A stretch of 64,000 nt of DNA from Datnioides undecimradiatus (lineage: Eukaryota; Chordata; Actinopteri; Lobotiformes; Datnioididae), in contig WARS01000052.1 in NCBI GenBank assembly GCA_008933995.1, forward strand, positions 1,054,001-1,118,000, given 5' to 3'. Under the pieces are notes generated by a model. That model searched no databases. It was not told where the DNA came from and saw only the letters and a program-made list of their open reading frames with translations. Positions 38,535-50,300 of the stretch are shown piece after piece. Numbering within the stretch: position 1 is the stretch's first letter; each line of letters starts with the position of its first letter. The translations under genes were made by a program, and so were the position numbers.

Positions 38535-40915
38535 TACACATAGAAACAGCCACAACCCATACGTGAATTAACTTGTATCAATGCTTTTATGTAATGCTTA
38601 AGCTCATCTCGGTTACTAATAGAGCTTCCAGTAACACCCATTTTACGAGACCGCTGATAATGAATTTCTCACTTTCTGGTGTGACCACCTTGATTTCTAA
38701 TGCTGCCTCCATGTTGTCCAGTGATCTGTGTCTGGTTCGCTTTCCTCTCACTTCTCCATCTCGTCCAAATCCATCATTGTTCTCAAAGCGTCCAGTGATC
38801 TGTAGACAGTTGCTCCGTCCTAATAGCAGGCCACGTCTCTCTCTGTTAGCAGCGTTTTGTTCCAGATGAAAGCAGCTGCCAGTCAAAGCCGATGGGTCAG
38901 AGATGCTCAGAGGTTGTTAGGACTCTCCGAGTTTCCCCCCACTGTGATGCTCGGGGTCTAATATCACGCTTCACAACACTCGTCAGGGCTCCTCAGCTGG
39001 ATACCAACCTCAAGAATCAGTCAGTCAGTCAAACAGGCGCTCACCCGCTCAGTCAGTCGTTCGTTCAGTCCTGCAGGGAAGCTCTGGGCTAATGTCATGC
39101 TCCACAGACCTCTCAATGCCCCGCGGCCACAAAAACAGTGAGTTAGTTCATCAGTCAGTAAAACTCAGTCAGCCCAGGCGCTGAAACCATCAACCTTAAG
39201 CGCTCAACAATATCATCACCTCATACCAAAGGTCAGGACGATGTGCTCTGTAGCTAGAAAGCCAGAATGGACCATAACTGTGGGATGTGAGTATAGAAAG
39301 CGTGTTGACCATCCTGGCAGGAGATGAAGCCATTGGAGCTGATCACTTTTTGACCTTTGGCTCACCTGCTCTTAAATCGTGTAGCGTTCATTTAGCACAA
39401 GTACAATTCATACAAACTCTGAGCCCCTCAGCAGCCATCTGACTACGATTTAGCCTGTGCTCAATGTGTAGCCAGGGGATATATCTGAATAATGAACATC
39501 TGGCTACTGCTCGCAGTCTGATTTAAAGTAGTGTTTGAAGTCCGGACAACTTTACAACTAATCTCAATTAAAAACAGAGCTAATAAAAAGCTAAACGACC
39601 AATTACTTGCAGGATTTGCACTCCAGCTGACGTGTTCTGCCTCTTTTGCTCTCCACCTGCATGGATGCAACCAACGCCCGCTGAAGCACGTCTGATCAGA
39701 TCTTTTCTTGCTACAAACCAAAACCAAAACACTTCCAACACTGAAATCTTGTCCCTTGGCTGCTGGCTTCAGACATTTGTTTACAGAGATTACAAACTCA
39801 TAAAATACTCAGTTCATCCCGCGTGTTGAGAAGGTCCAAGTTCAAGAAATCATGTAAAAATGGCGAGTCTCCACGTTCATCACAAACTGGCGTATGTGAA
39901 CAGCTACAGCAGTGAACTGTATTTCTGTTGACCACTCTGGATCGAACCCCTCTCCTCAGTTTGATCATTCAGGACTGCTCATAGATTGGGCAGTCGGTAA
40001 ACACCTCTATTGACTTTTTCTCAGTGTCCTCGTGAAGCTTTCTGTGAAATTAGAGCAACATCCTGCAGGACAGTTGCTGCAGGTAAACACCGCAGTGCCT
40101 CGCTGACTCCATCTGAGTGAGAAGTTTGTTTGATCCCCAGAGGAGACAGCCAATCAACCAAAGGTCCACAGAGCTGATATACCTGACTAGGCATCAGTGG
40201 GCAGGATGGTGCTATGATACCTCCTGCCTTGTTCAGACATATTTTGAGTTTGTCTCAGTTAAAACTCAACTCAGGATGCCGTTTCCTTTCCTGAAACGCA
40301 TAATATTGAGATGAGCTTTCAGATAAACATGGTATCTCAGCCTAAAAATGTATTTACCAGAGTCTCCGTCACAACTTCTCACCATCGGATCTGTGATAAA
40401 CAGCAATCACACGTCCTTTATATATTGGAGAACGCTTTAAAGAGCTCCGCTGAGGCTTATCTTGAAAGAAGTGCTCCCACTTCTGCTGCTGTTGGTGTGT
40501 CAGGTGAGATAAACCAAACAGAGCATCGCTGGTTCAATCAGTTCAACCTATTTTCTCGTATATATGATTGCCCCTGTCTGACACGGTGTGCATGAATCTC
40601 ATCCGAGTGAAGCGAATAGAGATCGGAAGCGCAACTTTAACAAAGAAAGAAAGGAGGAACATTTCCATTTCTGAGGTCACTCAATTTAAATCACGTACAC
40701 CCCTAGAAGTGGAGACCTCTCCTGCTTTATTCAGATTGCCTGAACAGATCAAATAGATAGAAATACTCTAGGAAAAATTAAAAACCTGACACCTGCTTAA
40801 AGAAATTGGTGATTTTAGAATTACATATGTATATAAAGAGAGTTAAATTGTATTTATGTCATAAAACGTGCAGCACGCACACCGCAAATGCATAAAGACA
40901 GTGCCAAATTAAAGG
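38535..40915. other. Noncoding DNA, no gene recognised
   Basis: No exon is supported. CAGT tetranucleotide repeats occur at 39018-39075. Confidence 0.45.
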
Positions 40916-40920
40916 AAAAA

Positions 40921-41280
40921 CCAACATATAGTGCTGTTGTGTGATGTCGGGCCACCATATGTAGCCACAGAAGCTTCGATGCTCCTTCGCATGACCCTAA
41001 AGCTAGACCTACAGACCACATTGATCCAAAATCTGCTGCAGGTGCTCAGCTGGATCCAGATCTGACCGTGAGGGCCGCTGCATTTGATTCAGTTTCCCAC
41101 TTAAACCATTCAGTGATCCCACCATCTATGGAGGAAGACGTGGTCGTCCTAGGAGAAACCGTTGTGGTCAGGTTACAAATGTTCCATCAGGTGATAAAGC
41201 TGATCACTCTTTGTATTGATTTGCAGTGACTTCTCCCTCTAAGGAGACTAGTGGAGCAAAACCACGCCAGGAAAAAGGAT
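40921..41280 (-). mobile_element. Decayed Tc1-like transposase remnant
   Basis: Read on the minus strand, this region keeps blocks of a fish Tc1 transposase: FPGVV (from 41273), then text for GLFQDDNAPIH reduced to a DDH-like remnant, then SDLDPAEHLQQILDQ against the family's SPDLNPIEHLWEILDR. Nucleotide text such as CTTTGTATTGATTTGCAGTG and AAACCATTCAGTGATCCC is also typical of the family. The copy has many stops and indels and the frame is lost repeatedly, so it is dead and old. It belongs to a different subfamily from the element at 1-483 and is far more decayed. Confidence 0.8.
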
Positions 41281-41284
41281 TTTA

Positions 41285-44200
41285 CTGTGGAAATAACATG
41301 CTTATGCACCAAAACATACCAGAAACATTGCTGCTGCAAGCCGACTGTTCTTATACATGTCTTAATGCGTGCCTGGAGGGGGTCTTTAAGACTGATTGTG
41401 TGCACCGAATGCAACACAGCTGTGCACGTACCTGTCAATACGTTGTCACTTTAACTTTACTGGAATTGTCACTGTGACCTGAAGCCTTAATTAGTGCTCC
41501 TGTAGTGTAAACATGGCTGAACAGACGTGCAGTGACTGATGTTTTAAGCGTGAATGACCTGCTGCTTAGTACGACATAGCTAATTCTGGCAGAGTAGCAC
41601 CTTTAAATTCAGTTTTAATCTGCAGTAAAACTGAATTAATGAATTCTGAGCTCTTACATTTGCACACGTGAGTGGCTGATTTCACTGCTACGTGAGCGTG
41701 CGACCGGTTTTGTGTGGGTGTCTGCCAGTCTGCATGGACACAGCACTTCATTTGCAGCCCTCTCCTGTAAGATCCTGTCAGGGAGTGAAACTCCACCGAA
41801 ATGAATTCCTCCAGAATAATTTCATCTTCCCTCGCTGCCGCCCGGCGGACCGGCCGTCCATCCATCCTTCCTGTCTGCACTCCACGTCCACCGGCCAATA
41901 TTCTCAGTAATTGAGCTATTTTGGATAAAGCTCCTCATCGTCTTCTTCTTCTTCCCGCTGCGGCGTGCAGTCAGACTGTGAGGGAGGACTGCGTATACAG
42001 CAATAATGGGAATGAGCTGAACCACATTCAATAACATCGCATTACAACGAAACCATAAATCCCAGTAAATCCATATTAAACTTGTCCATCATTAGAAGTA
42101 ATCACTGACTTGCCTCTCACTGGACTGAAGGCTGCAGACGCGTCCAGCCAATATTCACTGTGGTAATTATGATCTACGTGATGAACTTCCTCACTGGTGG
42201 AGCTGCTCTCCAATAACGGATGATTTTGGCTGTGATGAATTTCCTTTCAACAACATTTTTAATGAAGGAGGTGAATTGAAATGCTATTTTTAAGGTTTAA
42301 TGGAAGCCTATTTCCCTCCTTTCCTCAAATGAGGTCATTAATGGATATTAATAGTGAGGCGCTCAGGTGGATTCAGGGTGCACTCCAGCTTTCTGCACTG
42401 ATCAATGGTTTCTTTAAGTCACATTCAAAACATGTTTCTAAGAGGTGTTTTAAGCGATCCATACATCCATACATGTAATGAGTGTAATTTGACATACATG
42501 GTGGTGATCGATGGATTTGCTCCTGCAGTATCAAGTGCTGGTCCTTTTTCACCACAAACAAAACGAAGCTGGTTGATAAATGGCGTATTTTCAGTCAGCC
42601 AAGGTTAATCCATGCGTGTTCCAGTAAACTGCGCAGGGATGATCAATGGATTTGCAGGGAGGATATAGTCTTACTCTCGTGAATGGGCGTTACGTGTGTC
42701 ACCGATGGTTCAATAGATGCACAGCAGCAGAAACAAAAGCGTAGACATTGATATGTGTAATTAATACTGAAATTAAATCCACTTCGAGACATCTATGCAT
42801 CAATGCCATCTAGGAAACCTTTTTATTTTAGCTCACTTCCTGTGCGGCAGAGCGGCGAACCAGCTTGTGTTCAAGTTCTGTAAATACGACGTTTGGTTTC
42901 AGTCCAACATTGAGTTGCTCGTAGCAGCAGCAAATGGCAAAGGTAAACCTACGCTGACTGTGTTTACGTGCGCTCCAGCACCTTTTCAGAATATCAGAGA
43001 TTCTGTTTTGCACTTTTGCATCAGCACGCAAAAACACCTCCAAGACTCCAAAACTGGAAATGCACGAAACACAGACGAGTCTAAAAGTCCCCAAACATAA
43101 ATAAACAGTGCAGACCAAAGATTTACTATAACACTGGTTGAAACTTGCAACTGCATGCGATGTGACGGGCTGCAGCCGGTTTACACCAATGCAACTGGAC
43201 GAGCCAGTGTGTCGTTTCCATAGCAACGACTCTCTGTATTTCCACTCCAACTGTCGGGCTTTTAAGGCTTTGTAATGTAGCTAGATATAATTAGTAGCAT
43301 CTATGAGTGAGGACAGTTATAGTGAGTTACTTCGCCAGATATTTATAAAATTGCAAAAGCGTATTGAAAACAAGAAGGCAGAGAGTTTCGAGCCGTGGAC
43401 GGTCCTTTGTCACTCAGGGGAATAACATTATGCTGCGGTGTGAGGACAGAATATCTCCCCGTCTCAGTTCTCCGCTTTGCTTCCTGTCTATAAGAGTGTT
43501 AACACACATTTAAATGCACTCATTGTTACATCCGATACCTCTCATCTGCTCCACAAACGCCCTTATGAGCTTTATCTGTCAACGCTTTCATCGTAGCAGT
43601 TTTGTCAATTTAGCTTTTCTGTTATAACAAAGCTAGCTAGCATTTATATTAGCTGTCGGTTAATCGGCATCTGGCAAGCTGCAGAAATGATTACGCTGAA
43701 CTATCTGATCCGGCTTTTGAAGGTGTGCTTCTATGGTTTTAAGCAATGGCAGCAGTTGGTGCAGTTTAGGGGAAAGATGTACTTCCTGTATGTTCTTCTA
43801 GAGTCAGAGTACTGTGATTTTAAATGCTGCTTGGTGGGCAAATGGGAAAAGATCAAAGTTCAAGAGCAGTGAAATCGACTAAGAACATCTCTGTAGCTTT
43901 CATGGATTAATCTTGTAAATACAAACTGTGTCTCTGCTGTGAACGTGGTGCATTGTTTGCTGATATCTCACGTCGCTAAACGCTTAGTCACGCGCCGGAT
44001 TAAAATAACACGTGGTTTAAACAAAGTTCACGTCGTTGGTAAGACGACGACGACAAACACTGACTCATTTCAGCCTCGTGTTAGATAAAAAAGGGAGTTT
44101 CATAGAGAAGAACACAGGAAAGTAAAAGCGATCAAACACTTTCTTCTGCTAATTACCGCACTCAGACGGATTAGCAGTGTCATCTTTGTTGATTAGATGA

Positions 44201-46225
44201 ATGCTGTTAAATGTCACGAATAAGGAGACTTGTATCTGCTCGGCTTGCTCTTCCTGCTTTGATGTACTTAAGTGTAAAGGTCAAAAGCTCAAAACCTTCT
44301 TTTACAGAGATGTTTAGGAAAAGTTTTGACTCTGATGTGGATCTAAGAACTTCCATCTGTCGTGGTGTAATCCAGCAGTAAGTATGTTAATTCCTGAAAG
44401 GGGCCGAACAACAACTCGCCTGTCTGCAGCTTTGTCCCAGAAGAAAACAAAAACTTGAAATGCCCTGAAAGAGAAAAAAACCAATAGGATTAGTGGAGCT
44501 GCTGTCTGCGGTTGTCTGACATCAGTGTTTCAAAGGATAAAACAGCAAAGTTTTGATCTCCTTTCTTCTGACCCGCTTTCATAAATCCAGGCTTATAAAA
44601 ACACCTTGAGGCTGTTTCTAACCGTTATTGAGCCAGTTGTGCCGTGTACAAACATTTATATTTATAGCAACCGCCGGAGAGGAGTCGCCGCAAGGTGAGG
44701 GAAGGTCGGATGAGATGACTCAGTCACAGCCAGAGATCTGTCGAGCTGCACGCGGCGCGGTGGCGGTCTCACATGAGTTATCGAGCTAATGACGCTTGAG
44801 AAAGGGGTAATATTATACTATATTATTAAAATCTTTAATGTCAGACAATGGGTTGAGCACATTTACCTTGTTTAACATCTTTTACTGCGTTGGCATGTTA
44901 ACATTTGTTAACTTGCATGAAACACAAAGTAAATCTTAATAAAAATAAAAGGTTAACGGGTCGTGAAGTCATCCTGCTGGAGACGGGCCTGCAGCAAACG
45001 TCATGCAGATCCATCTGACGCAGTGAGTGATGAGACATATATTTCAGCTGTGGGTGTGAATTTAAAGGTGTTGCCACAGGAATCACCAAAGTCAGAGGGG
45101 TTCGTCCTCTGGTGACCCAGTAACGGAGATATTTCAACATGGATGGCACCGCTAGGAAGGTTTACGCAGACTGTTGAGATCAAACCAAGACTCAAGTCCA
45201 ACAAGAGATACTCAGCACTAAAGCACAAGGCTGCACCTGTATATGTAGACTGTGGCTGACGTGGAATGAGATGCAGGTGTGGAGACGGGCGGGGGAAACT
45301 CAGGTGAGCACAAATCAAAGGCAGGCGAGGGAGAAAACACAAGGCAGGAAGTGAAACAACCAGAGAACTCCCAAGCTGAGACTCACAAAAACATGAAAGA
45401 AAGTGCCACAATCCCACCGATTAAACAGTTTTAATGTCGAATGACAGCTGACGGCGACATGCTTCAACTGCTGAGCGAAGGCAGAGTCTGTAGCGGGACG
45501 TCTATCAGCGGTGAGTCGGCGATGAGGCTGCGACTCCTCATCCTGCTTTGTTGGATCGACTCTTTGTGTTTTGAAAAACACCCAAAAGTCACGTATCGCG
45601 TTCAATCGAAAAGTCTTTTTTGGGGGGGTAAACAAGAAATGATGCTTTGGAGGGCAAAAAGGAAGAAAGCATGTGGCAAAAGAGACTGAAGAAGTGGAAA
45701 TAAAGGGAAATAAGATCACATCATAAAGATAAACAGGGAGCAGAGTGGTGTAGGGTCATTTAATGCTCTTTTGTTGGTCTGCTTTGTCTTCAAGTAAGTT
45801 TTACTTGACCTCCGCCTGCACTGCGCTGTGTACAGTTCAGTTAGCATTCACAGGATCCTGCAGCAGCAGAGACAGAGCGCCTTCGGTTTGACAAAACCTA
45901 ATTTCTCCTCCCTCTCAGATCAGATGAGGAGCAGCTCACCTGTAGCCCGCCGGGCGGGAGGCAGGAAGCGTCTCTGCGGAGAGAACCTGCTGCCGTCTTC
46001 CTCATCGTCGACCGGCAGCCTGAAGGCATTTCACACCATCTGTCAGGTGAGGATTAAACAAGGCAGAGCTACCCCTGCCAGCAGCTCTCCAACTCTCAGC
46101 AACAGTTTACCTTCTCACACATAACTGTGAGGGAGAAGACATGAATAAAATACAGAAAATGTCCCCATCAGTAGTTTTGATTGAGTGCAAAGTGTGCACC
46201 GCGTTGTTTGAATGAATTTAAATGT
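41285..46225. other. Noncoding DNA, candidate conserved elements
   Basis: No coding exon is supported. The stretch 42155-42375 (GGTAATTATGATCTACGTGA, later GAGGTCATTAATGGATATTA) has the AT-rich, homeodomain-core texture of vertebrate conserved noncoding elements. 45270-45420 has AGGTGTGGA/GGCAGGAAGTGAAAC text like the repeat at 24750 and 60065. Confidence 0.4.
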
Positions 46226-46229
46226 TCAT

Positions 46230-46520
46230 GACCACGTGACTCTGTTTTAAATAAACCAGGAAGCCATTATTTGCAAAAAAGTGCTTTGAAACTAGACAAT
46301 AAACTAGAATAAAGATCCAAAGATCACGCAGCGTTTAACCTAAACAGGGTAAAATACAATTTAACAAAGTTACTGCCAGTTCAGAGACAGACGATAAAAG
46401 TGAGTCTTAAGAAGTGATTTTTAAAGGACGACGCTGAGTTTGCCTGCGGGCAGGGAGCTCCACAGCGAAGGCCCGGTCCCCTCTGGAGACATGCTGAGAT
46501 CTCGGAGCCTTTAGCAGCGC
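46230..46520 (+). repeat. Dispersed teleost repeat fragment
   Basis: GATAAAAGTGAGTCTTAAGA, then GGGAGCTCCACAGCGAAGGC and CCGGTCCCCTCTGGAG is the order found in a common fish interspersed repeat. It lies directly left of the element at 46652-47379. Confidence 0.55.
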
Positions 46521-46651
46521 CCTGGTGGAGGATCTTCTTTAGGAGTCAGCAAATCACTCGTGGAGGAAGCAACTTTAAAAACAAGCAGTAAAAAAAAAGA
46601 AATTCACAACGTCCTGAAATCCTAAAAACCCTCCAGACTCTTTCACTCTTA

Positions 46652-47379
46652 TTTAAAAGGTCTAAGACCTTATAGGGGACATACTCTGGCAGCTGAAAGC
46701 TGAAGTCCAGCCTCTGAGGAGGGTCTGCAGTCTCCCACTCTCTACCTTCATGATCTATGCGGAGTTCTGATTGGGCGGAGAGGCTGTGATAATGAGGCGC
46801 TGCGCTGATTGGCTGCCTGAATGACGTATGGAGGGGGAGGGTGCAGAGCGGTGCAGGACTGGTATCCAACATGGCTACCGCTCCCGACGAACAGCCCGTG
46901 GCTGTACGCTATAGCTACGACCCAGAGTCTGACGGCGAGCAGCGGAGGAAACGGTTGGAAAGAATCAAACGCAGCCACGGTCTCCTCTGGTCTTCTGGGG
47001 CTGGGACAGAATATCAGCATTTGTGTTGGTGTTTACAACCAACAACAGAGCAGTCTGCATGTCCGGCTCTGACCGACGACATCGCCACACACCGCTAGCT
47101 TACCGCCGGAAACAGAGAGCTTCACCTAGCGGGATGAACGCCCCCTCTCAGCGGTTTCACTCAGAGGAGGACGGCCTCTGTAAATCACTCCTGTGGTTAC
47201 GTAACGACAGGAGCTGGATCTGAACGGCCTGTAGGAGCCCCATGTTACCAGAGGGTGGGCTGCAGAGACGATGCAGGACCTGTCTGCCTTCCTCACTCTC
47301 TGAGCTGGTTCAGCTGAGGGGGGACTAGTTTAAATATGTTTTTCATAATGTGTCCTCTTTAACTGCAGACCTTTAAAAC
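46652..47379 (+). mobile_element. ~730-bp element with inverted ends, internal promoter-like segment and short ORF
   Basis: The left end (TTTAAAAGGTCT, later GGGGACATA, 46652-46684) and the reverse complement of the right end (TTTTAAAGGTCTGCAGTTAA, then GAGGACACAT, 47379-47344) match as imperfect inverted repeats. The GAGGAC.TATTATG type of end is familiar from fish DNA transposons. Inside are two inverted CCAAT boxes (46770-46774, 46808-46812), a CRE-like TGACGTA (46822-46828), and an ATG at 46871 in good context. I infer a non-autonomous or internally deleted DNA transposon; the family is not settled. Confidence 0.5.
46871..47098 (+). CDS. Short ORF inside the 46652-47379 element (doubtful)
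   Basis: The frame starts MATAPDEQPVAVRYSYDPES and stays acidic/basic for about 37 residues (ending LERIKRSHG) before the composition turns random. The VRYSYDPESD stretch recalls the N-terminus of fish transposon-borne proteins with a P2X7-C-terminal-like zinc-binding region, but no cysteine-rich part follows. It may be the surviving first exon of such a protein, or chance. I infer this from memory only. Confidence 0.3.
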   Translation: MATAPDEQPVAVRYSYDPESDGEQRRKRLERIKRSHGLLWSSGAGTEYQHLCWCLQPTTEQSACPALTDDIATHR

Positions 47380-47384
47380 GACTC

Positions 47385-50300
47385 ATGTCTGACCATTAGA
47401 TTGTTTCCTGAGACAATATGACAATATGACAAATCCCCCCGCAAGACCACAACGGACCCCAGAAACCCCAAGGTCCTCTGTGAGTTTGGAAATATAACTA
47501 GCTGCAGATTAGCAGCAACTAAACGAAGGCAGTTGAGTGCCCAAGTGTGCTGCAACAGACAGCAGCTAAAAGACACGGAGTTATGGCAGCTTTTCACCAG
47601 GAAAACAAACCACAGTTCATTTTCTAATAATTTAGGGTTCAGTATTTCGACCGTTGACTCTGAATAGTGCAGCATTTATCCGGCTTTCATCTCAACTTGA
47701 ATTATTATCATTTCCTCCGAATGCTTTCATCGCCGTCCTTGTGCGCGGAGTTAGGAGGCAGAGGCCTGTCAGCGGCTTTTAAGAGCATGTGATTTAGCTC
47801 TGACCTTGTTTGTTTGAACAGGTGGAGGTTTGAAAGTCGGCGTAATTCATCTTCCCACCACAATCACACATGGTCTCTGCAAAGCACAAGAGCTACGAAG
47901 CTAATAGGGGATGCAAATCGCAGACCGTGCTGCAGCAGTGAGTTGAACTGTCAGCGTTAATCAGGCCTGGTGTTGCCAAGCTGCTTCGTTAAATCGTGGT
48001 GACGTTCCTCCCATGCAGGAATAATTAATGTTTCACTGTGAAAATGCTCAATTTGATCTGGTTTGGACTTTTGAGCCGACCCCGTCTCGGTCCAGTGGGT
48101 GCTCCCAGTCTGATCCCGAACCTCCTTCTACAAACCGGCTGGGATCCTGGGTGAGTTTGCTCTCTGAGGAGCACGATCACGAGTTAAGCAACAATAATTA
48201 ACTCTGAAAATTATAAAAAAAACTGCATATTTTTGGCAACAAATCGAAATGTTTTCATAATTTAAGACAGAATGTGATTTTATCAAAGCGCGCTGGCAGC
48301 CGACAACGTGACTCTGGGACAGCGAAGCCCGGCGGGGGATCTCTCTCTGCTGCTCTGCCAAAATAAAATCTGTCACATTAATAAATTAATCAACTCTAAA
48401 TAAAGCCCAAAGAAGCGGGTTTGGAGAATCAGAACTTGTAAAGAAAAGCGAGACGGAGACATGTTTAATGCATGAAAATGGAAGCGAGTATAAAAATGTG
48501 TTTTTGTAAAGCCAAGCCGACGCGATTAAAGGTAACCGTTTAAAACTGTTCAGTCAAACAATCGCTTCTGAGAATTACAGGGAGATTAACTACAAACATT
48601 ACTGCCTTTCAGTCTCAGCCTGGCTACCACACTATGATGAAATACACATTTTAAAATGCATAACTGCATCGGCAGTGTTTTACTACTTTAATGTCATTTA
48701 AGGTTGAAAGACTTCCGGTTCAGGCTTGATAACATCGACCACAAGGACGTTAAAGTAATATCGACATGCTCGTGTAAATCAAAGTAAATGGAAAACGTGT
48801 GCAATGCAACACTTTTAATCTCTGAAGCAGTACGTTCTCCAGTGTTTTGGCATGTGACCCCTTTAAAAGCAGTGCTGGATCTGCATGGACAAAGGGCAGG
48901 AAGTAGGTAGCCTACAAAATAAAACAGGAACCGGAGAAACCGAAAACCCAGAGGTTACCTCAACGTTAAGCCTGAAAAAGAGGGTCACCATGTGGAGACG
49001 AACGGGTTTTTGCACCCACAACGTGTTGAACACACAACGTTGGGCTGCGTTTTGGAAAAGGAAGTGCAGGGATTAGTGGAAACGGACCTAGAGATGATCA
49101 GTGCCCGAGGCGACTTCAAAACCACCCACCGAGGCCGGTCGGACCAGACGCAGAGCTGTGCGAGCGCCGCAGGAAGAGAGGAAGACGAGCCGGGATAAGA
49201 GCTAAGCTTGGATCTAAGAAAGTCGAGAGACGTGTCGCCGCCCCAAATAAACAAACAAATAACAAATCCCAATTTACCCCCCCCCCGGAGCACGAACACA
49301 CACACAGAGTCTTTACCTTGGTGTGTTATTGATGAAGCAGCGTGCCGGCGCCTCGACCTTCACTTGCTTAACATGCAAGAATACACGTGAACCATCATTT
49401 TGAAGGCTCTCCTGAAATCTGTGGTTGCATATCAAACAAGTAGCGTGTTTTGGCGTCTCTGTCCCACCACTGTCATCACTAAATTCACATCCAAGTGCCA
49501 GACAGTCAATGTCCGGCCCTCTTTAGGCTGCCTGGGAGCCCTCTTCCTGTTTGCCGCCTTCCTGGGAGCTTTAACCTGCCACTCTGCAGAGCGTGTCGCC
49601 GCTCGTATGTTTGGCAGCCCGCAGTTAGTAACACTTTGTACCCGCTGCCTTTAAGGAGCCGTGAAATGCACTCCTGCAACGCTGAAGTGCATTTAGAGCC
49701 TCTCCCCTGACTGTTAATATTGTAGCACGGGCTGAAAAAGCCCTTTAGCGTCTCGATGTGTCTTCATCTCTATTTCAGTGATACCACAAATGAAAACTCG
49801 CAAAGTCATCTGTACTTAACCAGCTAACAACAAACAGTACGGTAAAAGTACGATAAACACATCTTTGCTGCATCTCAAACTGCATTTTTTTTTTATCAAC
49901 TGCATTGATTGTGGTCACTTTTTATAGTGTAATTCAACTGTTCACTTCCGCTTCATAATTAATAACTTTCAGACACGTCAAAGTTATTTTTTCACATCAC
50001 ATCGTTAAGAAAAGATGGACCGTGTCATTGAATGTTGTGCTTTTGTTTCAAAGAGTCGTTGTGAGCGACAGAATAGGTTGTTATCCAAAGTGACACGTGT
50101 GACCGTGTAAGTTAAGTAGTTGCTCTTCGTGCTACGTCACCTGACTTCCTCGTCCATCATAACTACTCCAGCCACGAGGGGCAATAAGCTGGTTGAAGAC
50201 AAGATCTATACAGCTGTGTTTCTGGGGGAGACTGCCCTTTGTTTCTTCTTTTAACGGTTTAAAATCAGCACTAACAAGTCTTTGTTTGAGCCAGCTGCTG

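Noticed and set aside
39944-39962. B-box-like GGTTCGATCC on the minus strand
   Set aside because: No A box or tRNA-like fold at the expected distance.
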